NCBI GenBank assembly: GCA_041946685.1
Contig: JBHGAV010000120.1
Location: 1-5,312 of the forward strand
Direction: 5' to 3'
Source of the DNA: JBHGAV01 sp041946685
Lineage (GTDB): Bacteria > Acidobacteriota > Terriglobia > Bryobacterales > Bryobacteraceae
DNA: 5,312 bases
A model generated the notes under the pieces. It was not told the origin of the DNA. It was given only the letters and a program-made list of their open reading frames with translations, and did no database searches. Of this stretch, positions 1 to 5,312 are shown one piece after another (positions within the stretch are counted from its first letter, which is position 1; each line of letters opens with the position of its first letter). The translations under genes were made by a program, and so were the position numbers.

Positions 1-2
1 TG

Positions 3-1013
3 GACCGCAAGGACATCGACGTGGTGGTGATCGCCACGCCGGACCACTGGCACTGCCCCATGGTTATCGACGCCTGCCAGGCGGGCAAGGACATCTATCT
101 CGAGAAGCCGGTATCGAACGATATCGATATGGCCCTCAAAGCTGTAGCCGCCGCCCGGAAGTACAACCGCGTGGTGCAGGTCGGCTTGATGCAGCGCAGC
201 AGCGCCCCCTTCATGGAGGCCTACAAAGAGGTCCAGAGCGGTATTCTCGGCAAGGTGCGTCACGTGGTGTTGATAAACCCCGGAGGCAGCGCGCCCCGAG
301 GCGGCCGGGGAGCGGCGGGGCGCGCCGGCTCAGCCGGCGTCCAACAGACGGCCGAGGCTTCCGCTCCCCCTCCCGGCCTCGATTGGGAGATGTTCCAGGG
401 GCCCGCGCCGCGGCGGCCGTACAGTCCCCAGCGCCAGCGTAACTGGCGCAGCTATTGGGAATATGGCGGCGGGCCGCTCGCCGACTGGGGCGTGCATCTC
501 CTCGACATCGCGCACTGGTACCTCGGCGTCACCGAACCCTCGCGCACCGCTGCCGCCGTCTATGGGTGGTTCAACCGGCCGCAGGACGACCGCGCGCCGG
601 ACACCACCGACGTCTCCTGGCAATATCCGAATTTCGTCGCCAACTACAGCTCGCGGTCGGACGTCCTCGGCACTTATCTGTGGGGCGACGAAGGCGTGCT
701 GTTCGTCAACCGGTACGGCTACAGCGTGCGGCCGGTGACGGGCAACTGGCGCAGCACAGGCGGCAAGCCGCCGTTCGAGGAGAAGAAGGTGGCGCTGCAT
801 GATGAACCGCCGAACTACCAGGCATCGTTCGAGTCCGACTCCGGCAGGCACATCATGAACTTCCTTTCGTGCCTACGGACCAGGCAGCGTCCGGTGTGCG
901 ACATCGAGATAGGCGCCGTCTCCACGATTCCCACCCTGATGGGCGGCCTCTCGATTCGCAATGGCGGCAAGACCGTTGTTTGGAACGGTCACGGCGTCAC
1001 GCTGATGTCCTAG
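3..1013 (+). CDS. Gfo/Idh/MocA-family NAD(P)-dependent oxidoreductase, 5'-truncated by window edge
   Basis: The reading frame is open from the first complete codon of the window to TAG at 1011-1013, giving 336 residues; the true start and the N-terminal GxGxxG nucleotide-binding loop lie upstream. Visible family marks (numbered from the first full codon) are the end of the Rossmann fold with VVVIATPDHWH at about 7-17, the EKPVS motif at 34-38 whose Lys is the conserved cofactor/substrate lysine, VQVGLMQRS at about 58-66, a GLDWEMFQGPAPRRPY block at about 125-140, and GGGPLADWGVHLLDIAHW at 155-172 with Asp161 and His165 in the usual catalytic region. Family members oxidise or reduce sugars, inositols and related polyols with NAD(P). 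Residues about 94-122 form an Ala/Gly/Arg/Pro-rich insert, probably a flexible loop. Many relatives of this type carry a Tat signal and are periplasmic, which cannot be tested here. The exact substrate is unknown. It converges with the minus-strand cluster, so it is not in that operon. Confidence 0.93.
   Translation, partial: DRKDIDVVVIATPDHWHCPMVIDACQAGKDIYLEKPVSNDIDMALKAVAAARKYNRVVQVGLMQRSSAPFMEAYKEVQSGILGKVRHVVLINPGGSAPRGGRGAAGRAGSAGVQQTAEASAPPPGLDWEMFQGPAPRRPYSPQRQRNWRSYWEYGGGPLADWGVHLLDIAHWYLGVTEPSRTAAAVYGWFNRPQDDRAPDTTDVSWQYPNFVANYSSRSDVLGTYLWGDEGVLFVNRYGYSVRPVTGNWRSTGGKPPFEEKKVALHDEPPNYQASFESDSGRHIMNFLSCLRTRQRPVCDIEIGAVSTIPTLMGGLSIRNGGKTVVWNGHGVTLMS
323..339. repeat. Perfect 7-bp GC hairpin inside the oxidoreductase gene
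   Basis: CGCCGGC, a TCA loop and GCCGGCG form a perfect inverted repeat with an all-GC stem. It lies in the stretch coding the Ala/Gly-rich insert and is translated as Arg-Ala-Gly-Ser-Ala-Gly-Val. No T-run follows, so it is unlikely to be a terminator. It may simply result from Gly/Ala codons in a GC-rich genome. Confidence 0.6.
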
Positions 1014-1227
1014 GCTATGCAGCGGGCACCCATTGCGCGACGGAGACGCCATGGGCTCCCACGCGGTGTGCCCGCGCAGACGCAGGACAGCTTCGGCCGC
1101 GTCCCGATGCGTTACTACCGACCCCTGGCGGCTTCCGGGGCGCCGGATGCGAGATGGGAATAGGGCAAGCGGCGCTTTGCTCCGTCTCTCCTGCCGCTCG
1201 GAATAGCCCCCGGGAAGTCTCCGGGAC
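1014..1227. other. Convergent intergenic spacer, no gene seen
   Basis: This spacer separates the stop of the oxidoreductase from the stop of the minus-strand C45 gene. None of the six frames gives a recognisable protein; the frame open across it on the + strand is a continuation of an out-of-frame shadow of the oxidoreductase. Weak inverted repeats are present: AGCGGC at 1168-1173 with GCCGCT at 1193-1198 (19-base loop), and CCCGG at 1209-1213 with CCGGG at 1221-1225 (7-base loop). Neither is followed by a T-run on either strand, so an intrinsic terminator is not demonstrated, although a convergent pair needs termination here. Confidence 0.6.
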
Positions 1228-2346
1228 TCACATGGAATAAGTCACGTACCGGGCGCGGCATGGATTTCCGGCCGCCAAATGCATCCGGCGGGCTGCCGGT
1301 TCACAAATCATGGAAGCCACGGTCTGCATTCCACCGCCGTGCCGGCAGATGCCGGCCGGGTAACCCGAGTGATCGCTGAGAAAGCGTTTGATATCTTCCA
1401 CTTCGATCGCACCGAATCGCGACTTGATCAGCGAATCAATGCGCTCCAGCCTTGGGAACGAATCCGCCAGGCTTCGCTTGAGGTTCTCCGCGGTCGCGTA
1501 CCGCCGGCATAGAAAGTGGTTGGTGTGGACAAGATAGCCGGCTCCCTGATCCCGCAGGATCTCGAGACCCGCCGTTGTGGCCTCGATATCGGCGATGTTG
1601 CTTTTACCGTCGCAGACAATAAAGTTCTCGTTGGAGGCCAGCGGCAGCTTCCCGAGCATGGCCGTTACTTGCTCCAGGCTGCGGCACTCGAGCATCATGC
1701 GCTCGTAAACGTACTCCGGCATACCGAACTGGCTGCGCGGGCCGCCGCTCAAGGCGTTTGAAAAGTGCGCCACGCCGGCGCTGTTCATGCCGTGGTAGCC
1801 GAGCATGCCGCCGAACGTCCAGATGAGCACTTCCGGCTTCCCTTGGGGTTGCAGGTGGAGAACGTAGGCCAAGGGAATGCTGTCGGCCCCCATGTCGCTG
1901 TTCTGGCCGGCGATGACTTCGCGCTTGGCGGCGCCGCGGCGTCCGATCGCATACGCCGTGCAGCCCTCTTGAGGCGCGCTGCCCAGTTCGCCGCGAATGT
2001 TACAGGCCAGCGCGTCTTCGAATGCGACTCCCGCTCCTTCGGCCAGGCCGCGCATTTCCTCAAGCAGGTGCGGGCAATGGCGTTCGAAGAGCGCCTGGAA
2101 CGGAGCCGTCCGTCGCCGCAGTTGCTCCTGGGTAAGTTTCCGGCCGGCGCGGATCGACGCCGCATGCGCCTTGATCTGGACGGCTGCCTGTTGCCCGTGC
2201 TGCCGCCCCAACTCACGATGGGCGCCGCGAGCCCTATAGAGCGGATACTCGGCCGGTTCACCCGCGGGCTCCGTGGCGCCGCCAACAGCCGCGGCCGTGC
2301 CGGCCAGTCCAAGCACTTGCCTTCGGGACAAGCCACGATGTTCCAA
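1228..2346 (-). CDS. Tat-exported C45-family autoproteolytic acyltransferase/hydrolase (isopenicillin-N acyltransferase-like)
   Basis: A 372-residue protein of the Ntn-hydrolase C45 group, which includes fungal acyl-CoA:isopenicillin N acyltransferase and many bacterial amidases. In the family an inactive precursor cuts itself before a Cys that becomes the N-terminal nucleophile. Here the expected Gly-Cys-Thr is at 128-130, so Cys129 is the predicted nucleophile. Other matches are GQNSD at 147-151, HTNHF at 274-278, and a C-terminal block with DHSGYP at 325-330, VASMICEP at 343-350 and RMHLAAGNPC at 354-363. The N-terminus has a twin-arginine signal (SRRQVLG at 7-13) followed by a short Ala/Gly-rich hydrophobic stretch, pointing to export of a folded protein to the periplasm. 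The start is TTG, supported by AGGGAGG 5 bases upstream; the Tat motif requires a start at about this point. It lies 44 bp behind the GntR gene and is likely cotranscribed. Natural substrate unknown: amide hydrolysis or acyl transfer are both possible. Confidence 0.9.
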   Translation of the reverse strand: MEHRGLSRRQVLGLAGTAAAVGGATEPAGEPAEYPLYRARGAHRELGRQHGQQAAVQIKAHAASIRAGRKLTQEQLRRRTAPFQALFERHCPHLLEEMRGLAEGAGVAFEDALACNIRGELGSAPQEGCTAYAIGRRGAAKREVIAGQNSDMGADSIPLAYVLHLQPQGKPEVLIWTFGGMLGYHGMNSAGVAHFSNALSGGPRSQFGMPEYVYERMMLECRSLEQVTAMLGKLPLASNENFIVCDGKSNIADIEATTAGLEILRDQGAGYLVHTNHFLCRRYATAENLKRSLADSFPRLERIDSLIKSRFGAIEVEDIKRFLSDHSGYPAGICRHGGGMQTVASMICEPAARRMHLAAGNPCRARYVTYSM

Positions 2347-2351
2347 GATCG

Positions 2352-2358
2352 CCTCCCT
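2352..2358 (-). promoter_or_regulatory. Shine-Dalgarno site for the C45 gene
   Basis: AGGGAGG on the minus strand lies 5 bases before the TTG at 2344-2346. It decides in favour of this rare start codon, since no ATG or GTG nearby would keep the twin-arginine motif at the N-terminus. Confidence 0.7.
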
Positions 2359-2390
2359 ACCCGGACAGGTACGTTTCCCGGTCCGTCAGC

Positions 2391-3140
2391 CTAATGCTCG
2401 ACGGCGCTGAAGTCCAAGATCTTCTTGGGCAACCGCCACCCCTTGTTTTCGTCACGCGGGCGGATGGCGGCCTGCACCTGCTCCATGCCGTATCGCACGT
2501 GGGCGCGCATCGCCGCGTCGGCTTCGTCCACCGTGCCTTGCGACAGAGTGGCCGCCAGATCGTAGTGAAAGTTTGGAGGGAGACTGCGCCGCTGGGCGGC
2601 GCTGTCGAACAACCAGTTGAAGACCAGCACTTGCTCGCGTTCGATGGCATCGTGCAGCAGCGTATTACCTGCAATTTCCGCGATGCGCAGGTGGAGTTTC
2701 ATATGGTAGGAACGGATCGAATACAACAACTCGTCGTCGGCGCGGTTACTCAGAGCGTAGAGCTCGTCTAACTGGCGTCCCATCTTCCGGATCTCTTCCC
2801 TGCCCCGGCTGTCGGCGTTCTCGGCGAACAGCCTGGCGGCCTGGGTCTCCAGAGCCTCGCGCAACGTATATCTCTCGCGGATGTCCTGCGACGTCGGGAC
2901 TCGAACCCGGGTCCCCACGCGGGGCTTGCTCTCCACCAACCCGTCAATCTCGAGGTGCTGCAAAGCCTCGGAGATGGGCAGGAAACTCATGCGCAGCTCC
3001 GTCGCCAGCCGGCGCCTCGACAAGGCGGCGCCCAGCGGGTACTGGCCGCGGAGGATCTTCTCGCGAATCAGTTGGTACGCCTGCTCCGATAAGGTTTCGG
3101 TCACTGATGATCGCCGCTCAACGCTGCGACGCTGTTCCAT
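2391..3140 (-). CDS. GntR-family transcriptional regulator, FadR/FCD subfamily
   Basis: A 249-residue protein, the normal size for a FadR-type regulator. Residues about 15-82 are the winged helix-turn-helix: a LIREKILRGQYPLG entry helix, RRRLATELRMS, then PISEALQHLEIDGLVE as recognition region and PRVGTRVRV as the wing. Residues about 88-230 are the all-helical FCD ligand-binding domain. In this fold a metal is usually held by Asp-x3-His plus two later His; here the matching positions look like His146, His150 (in HMKLH before AEIAGN), His192 and His214 (AMRAH), so the usual Asp appears to be His. FCD regulators typically bind small carboxylates such as sugar acids and repress catabolic operons until the ligand arrives. 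Start ATG at 3138-3140 has GAGGA three bases upstream, a short spacing. The gene lies between the transporter and the C45 gene in the same direction, so it probably controls this cluster and itself; ligand unknown. Confidence 0.93.
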   Translation of the reverse strand: MEQRRSVERRSSVTETLSEQAYQLIREKILRGQYPLGAALSRRRLATELRMSFLPISEALQHLEIDGLVESKPRVGTRVRVPTSQDIRERYTLREALETQAARLFAENADSRGREEIRKMGRQLDELYALSNRADDELLYSIRSYHMKLHLRIAEIAGNTLLHDAIEREQVLVFNWLFDSAAQRRSLPPNFHYDLAATLSQGTVDEADAAMRAHVRYGMEQVQAAIRPRDENKGWRLPKKILDFSAVEH

Positions 3141-3143
3141 AGT

Positions 3144-3148
3144 TCCTC
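3144..3148 (-). promoter_or_regulatory. Weak Shine-Dalgarno site for the GntR gene
   Basis: GAGGA on the minus strand is separated from the ATG by only three bases. Spacing is shorter than ideal, which suggests modest translation, as is common for a regulator. Confidence 0.45.
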
Positions 3149-3249
3149 ATCTCACTTTCAGACTGCCGCCCCTGCCCGGCGTGCGGATGACGTGGAGGCG
3201 GAGCTACTCCAGCGCCACAGAATGCCGCCGCACTCGAGCCCGGGTTCCC

Positions 3250-3288
3250 ATATCATGATCGACACGCTGTCGCTCGAAGCGATGATAT
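3250..3288. promoter_or_regulatory. AT-rich inverted repeat, candidate operator or RNA hairpin
   Basis: ATATCAT at 3250-3256 is the exact reverse complement of ATGATAT at 3282-3288. Between them is a second perfect hairpin, CGACA-cgc-TGTCG at 3260-3272, and the left arm overlaps the palindrome ATCATGAT at 3252-3259. It begins only a few bases past the transporter stop and about 110 bp before the GntR start. It could be a binding site for the neighbouring regulator, or a stem that stabilises or ends the transporter mRNA; there is no T-run on the minus strand to support an intrinsic terminator. Function is inferred from symmetry and position only. Confidence 0.4.
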
Positions 3289-3292
3289 TTTA

Positions 3293-4588
3293 CTACGTGC
3301 GACTCCATAAGTCCCTGGCCTGCTCTTCGCGGAGCTCCGGCAGAAACCATACAATACCCGCCGCGATCAACGGCAGAATACCGAATCCGATGAATGCGGG
3401 CACGTAGGAGTAATGGTCCACGACCCAGCCGGTCGCAAGGCTGAAAACCATTCCCCCAAAACCCGCTCCCATGCTCGCCAGCCCCCAAACCGACCCCACG
3501 GTGTTTCTGGGAAACCGGTCTGCCGGCATCGCCAGCATGTTGGCGAGAGCCCCCGTATATCCCAGCGTCGCGGTCGAAATCAGAGCAATCGAGATGTACG
3601 CGTTTGAAACGAGGACTGCAGGAATGGCCGACGTCATCAGCGCCGCGAAGAAAAACACCGCAAGCTTGCGCGCCCGGACGACAGGGACTCCGCGATTCAG
3701 CAGGACGGCGGCCAGCGCGCCTCCGATCAGATTGCCCGCGTCTGCCGTAAGGAACGGAATCCAGGCGAACTTGCCGATGGAAACGAGGTCGAATCCCCGG
3801 GCGCTCGTCAGGTATTGCGGAAACCAGAAAATGTAGAAGTACCACACCGGGTCGCTGAATACCTTGGATACCGTGAACATCAAGACCCACCGGTCCCTCA
3901 GCAACTTCAGCGCCGGGACCGGCCGTTCGGCGGCCTCCTTGATCACGCTCCGCGGAGTCCGGTAGACCAACATCCAGGCCGTCAGCCATATGAGCCCGGC
4001 TCCGCCGATCAGAAGGAAAGCGTTCCGCCACCCGGACCGCAAAACCAGCCACGCTACCAGCGGCGGGGCGATGAGCGCGCCGATCGCGGACCCGCTGTTG
4101 AAGATCCCCGACGCCAGGGCGCGCTCCTTCGCAGGAAACCACTCGGCGACCACCTTGACGGCCGCGGGCCAATTCCCGGCCTCTCCCATGCCCAGGAGAA
4201 AGCGGAAGACGCCGAGGCTGAAGGCCCCCCGGGCAAGGGAATGCAGCATGGCGGCAACGCTCCACCACGCGATGCAGACGGCGTAGCCGAGCTTCGTGCC
4301 AAGCCGGTCCACCATCGGGCCCGAAATGCCGTTCATGACCGTGTACGCCAGCATGAACGCAAAGACGACGCGCGAGTAATCCACATTGGTCATGTGGAAC
4401 TCGGCCGTAATCACGGGCGCTGCTACGGAGAGGGTCTGCCGGTCGAGGTAGTTGATGACCGTGGCCAGAAAGGCCAGGCCGATCATGAGCCACCGGCGCC
4501 TGGAGACCGCCGCGCGCATTCCCTGGTCAACGATGCCCGCGCTGGGTTCTATAGCCACGGCCGCAGTTCCCCCATCCGTCCGGCGCAA
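3293..4588 (-). CDS. MFS transporter, ACS family, hexuronate (ExuT)-like
   Basis: A 431-residue inner-membrane permease with about 12 hydrophobic segments in two halves split by a charged loop near 208-233. It shows NYLDRQTLSVAAP at 46-58 in the first membrane segment region, the MFS loop motif GPMVDRLGTKLG at 90-101, and RFLLGMGEAGNWPAAVK at 129-145 followed by EWFPAKERALASGIFNSGS at 149-167, a block very typical of the anion:cation symporter family that imports hexuronates, aldonates and similar sugar acids with protons. The substrate is not fixed by sequence; next to a fucosidase a deoxy-sugar, uronate or aldonate is plausible. The longest frame begins with TTG 10 bp after the fucosidase stop, with a poor GGGGA at 4593-4597. 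A GTG at 4556-4558 has GGGGGAA at 4567-4573 with 8-base spacing and may be the real start (421 residues); ATG at 4517-4519 is a third option. The frame ends in tandem stops TAG-TAA. Probably cotranscribed with the fucosidase. Confidence 0.92.
   Translation of the reverse strand: MRRTDGGTAAVAIEPSAGIVDQGMRAAVSRRRWLMIGLAFLATVINYLDRQTLSVAAPVITAEFHMTNVDYSRVVFAFMLAYTVMNGISGPMVDRLGTKLGYAVCIAWWSVAAMLHSLARGAFSLGVFRFLLGMGEAGNWPAAVKVVAEWFPAKERALASGIFNSGSAIGALIAPPLVAWLVLRSGWRNAFLLIGGAGLIWLTAWMLVYRTPRSVIKEAAERPVPALKLLRDRWVLMFTVSKVFSDPVWYFYIFWFPQYLTSARGFDLVSIGKFAWIPFLTADAGNLIGGALAAVLLNRGVPVVRARKLAVFFFAALMTSAIPAVLVSNAYISIALISTATLGYTGALANMLAMPADRFPRNTVGSVWGLASMGAGFGGMVFSLATGWVVDHYSYVPAFIGFGILPLIAAGIVWFLPELREEQARDLWSRT
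4567..4573 (-). promoter_or_regulatory. Possible Shine-Dalgarno site for an internal GTG start of the transporter
   Basis: GGGGGAA on the minus strand sits 8 bases before an in-frame GTG at 4556-4558. Its spacing is better than that of the GGGGA four bases ahead of the upstream TTG at 4586-4588, so the transporter may be ten residues shorter than the longest frame. The first membrane segment starts well after either site, so function is not affected. Confidence 0.4.
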
Positions 4589-4598
4589 CGCGTCCCCA

Positions 4599-5312
4599 TC
4601 AGGCGCCCTCCGGGCGAATCTGGAAGCCCCAGGCGAAGCGGCACGGACGCCGGGATTCGTCCTGCATGCCCGGCGGGATCCGCACTTCCACGCCGTCGCC
4701 GGTGAGCGTCCATTTCAGAGGCTCGGAAGTCCCCAGCATCCGGATTACCGAGTCCCGGGCCGGCCGGACGGTGCGCAGCACCAGTCTCTCGCCGGGCCAC
4801 TTCAAAGCAAACGCGAAAACGGCCTTCCCGTCTTTGGTCCGGCTGAAACGCAAATCCGCGCCCTCCGACCACAGATCGCCCTCGCGGGCGCGCGTGGAAT
4901 AGATCCCGGCGCCGTTAACCTTGAGCCACTCCCCAGCCTCCTTGAGTTGGGCTATGGCCGTTGGATGGAACCTGCCGTCCCCGTCAGGGCCGATTCCCAC
5001 CATGAAGTTTCCGCCCTTAGCCACGGAATCGACGAGGTTGCGCACGATCCAGGCGGCGCCCTTGTGATTTGCGGCAACCGGGTCGTACGAGAAGGAGGTT
5101 CCCAGAGGGTAGATCACAAACCACGGCGTGTCCGTGTTCTGTCGCCTGCCCGGCACAAACCCTTCCGGGGTGTAGTAATCGCCGTAGTTCCCGATGCCGC
5201 GGGCGCGGAGCATCACGTCGGGTTGCAGCTTCCTGAGGTGCAGGATGGTCTCCCGGATTCTGGGCCATATCTTTGGACCGAACCACATGTCCAGGCACAG
5301 CATGTCGATCTT
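4599..5312 (-). CDS. GH29-type alpha-L-fucosidase, N-terminal part outside the window
   Basis: The frame is open from the right window edge to TGA at 4599-4601, giving the last 237 residues of a glycosidase; family members are usually about 400-550 residues, so roughly half is seen. GH29 enzymes release alpha-linked L-fucose (some accept related sugars) with retention. Numbering from the window edge, IDMLCLDMWF at 2-11 aligns with the family nucleophile strand (D-x-L-W-x-D), making Asp8 the likely nucleophile, with Cys where Trp is usual. QPDVMLRARG at 30-39 and GDYYTPE at 44-50 fit the following strand and the region of a conserved Glu. TPWFVIYPLGTSFSYDP at 62-78 and the diagnostic block VAKGGNFMVGIGPDGDGRF at 97-115, then GEWLKVNGAGIYSTR at 127-141, are strong matches. 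From about 145 on is the C-terminal beta-sandwich. A secretion signal cannot be checked. First visible gene of the minus-strand cluster; the cluster may extend further upstream. Confidence 0.9.
   Translation of the reverse strand, partial: KIDMLCLDMWFGPKIWPRIRETILHLRKLQPDVMLRARGIGNYGDYYTPEGFVPGRRQNTDTPWFVIYPLGTSFSYDPVAANHKGAAWIVRNLVDSVAKGGNFMVGIGPDGDGRFHPTAIAQLKEAGEWLKVNGAGIYSTRAREGDLWSEGADLRFSRTKDGKAVFAFALKWPGERLVLRTVRPARDSVIRMLGTSEPLKWTLTGDGVEVRIPPGMQDESRRPCRFAWGFQIRPEGA

Larger units (their letters stand above)
3141..3292 (-). other. Spacer between transporter and GntR genes
   Basis: This 152-bp gap is the largest break in the minus-strand cluster and the best place for a separate promoter of the GntR-C45 pair. 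The end next to the transporter is AT-rich compared with its surroundings and holds the inverted repeat described separately. A further small inverted repeat, TGGAG at 3193-3197 with CTCCA at 3207-3211, lies nearer the GntR gene. I could not assign convincing -35 and -10 boxes. No small gene is visible. Confidence 0.5.

Noticed and set aside
330..851. A 173-codon minus-strand frame opposite the oxidoreductase
   Set aside because: Arg/Val/Pro-rich antisense shadow; the plus-strand frame carries the conserved motifs.
1209..1225. Hairpin CCCGG/CCGGG as terminator of the convergent genes
   Set aside because: Only five base pairs and no T-run on either strand; too weak to call.
2362..2385. Inverted repeat CGGAC/GTCCG between GntR and C45 genes as an attenuator or terminator
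   Set aside because: Five base pairs with a 14-base loop and no T-run; likely chance in GC-rich DNA.
1765..2394. A 209-codon open frame opposite the C45 gene
   Set aside because: Antisense to a gene with strong family motifs; no recognisable domain or supporting ribosome binding site.
3204..4493. A 429-codon open frame on the minus strand, nearly as long as the transporter
   Set aside because: It overlaps the transporter in another frame, is rich in Arg/Gly/His/Pro, has no membrane segments or known motifs, and the transporter frame has clear MFS motifs throughout. It is a GC-rich shadow.
3815..4705. A 296-codon open frame on the plus strand opposite the transporter
   Set aside because: Its composition (Arg, Pro, Gly, Asp, His) is that of an antisense shadow of a membrane-protein gene, with no recognisable domain.
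1..5312. CRISPR array, insertion sequence, tRNA or phage genes
   Set aside because: No regularly spaced direct repeats, transposase motifs, terminal repeats or tRNA-like cloverleaf were seen on reading both strands.

Overview
This 5.3-kb, GC-rich window is bacterial chromosome with two incomplete genes at its edges, three complete genes, and little non-coding DNA. The mix of genes (a Gfo/Idh/MocA oxidoreductase with a DWGVHLLDIAHW motif, a Tat-exported C45-type hydrolase, a FadR-like GntR regulator, an ACS/ExuT-like MFS permease and a GH29 fucosidase) resembles the sugar-degradation loci of Acidobacteriota such as the Solibacter/Bryobacter group. Planctomycetota or Verrucomicrobiota are also possible. 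The taxonomic guess rests on gene content and protein style only; there is no rRNA or other marker in the window.

Layout. The left fifth (to 1013, + strand) is the C-terminal three quarters of a Gfo/Idh/MocA-family NAD(P)-dependent dehydrogenase. A 214-bp convergent spacer with no convincing terminator follows. From 1228 to the right edge everything reads on the - strand. In transcription order these are: a GH29-type alpha-L-fucosidase (N-terminal half outside the window), an MFS sugar-acid transporter beginning about 10 bp (or 40 bp with the alternative start) after the fucosidase stop, a 152-bp spacer with an AT-rich inverted repeat, a GntR/FCD transcriptional regulator, and 44 bp later a Tat-exported C45-family autoproteolytic acyltransferase/hydrolase.

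How it may work together (inference). The fucosidase would release a deoxy-sugar or related sugar from a glycan, the permease would import a mono-saccharide or sugar acid, and the FCD-type regulator would sense a small carboxylate metabolite and control the cluster, possibly through the inverted repeat in front of its own gene. The convergent dehydrogenase could oxidise a sugar of the same pathway. The C45 protein does not obviously fit sugar catabolism: its family cleaves or forms amide bonds on small acylated substrates, and its location right behind the regulator is the most unusual aspect of the window. I found no mobile element, CRISPR array, tRNA, rRNA or clear evidence of a wholly new system.
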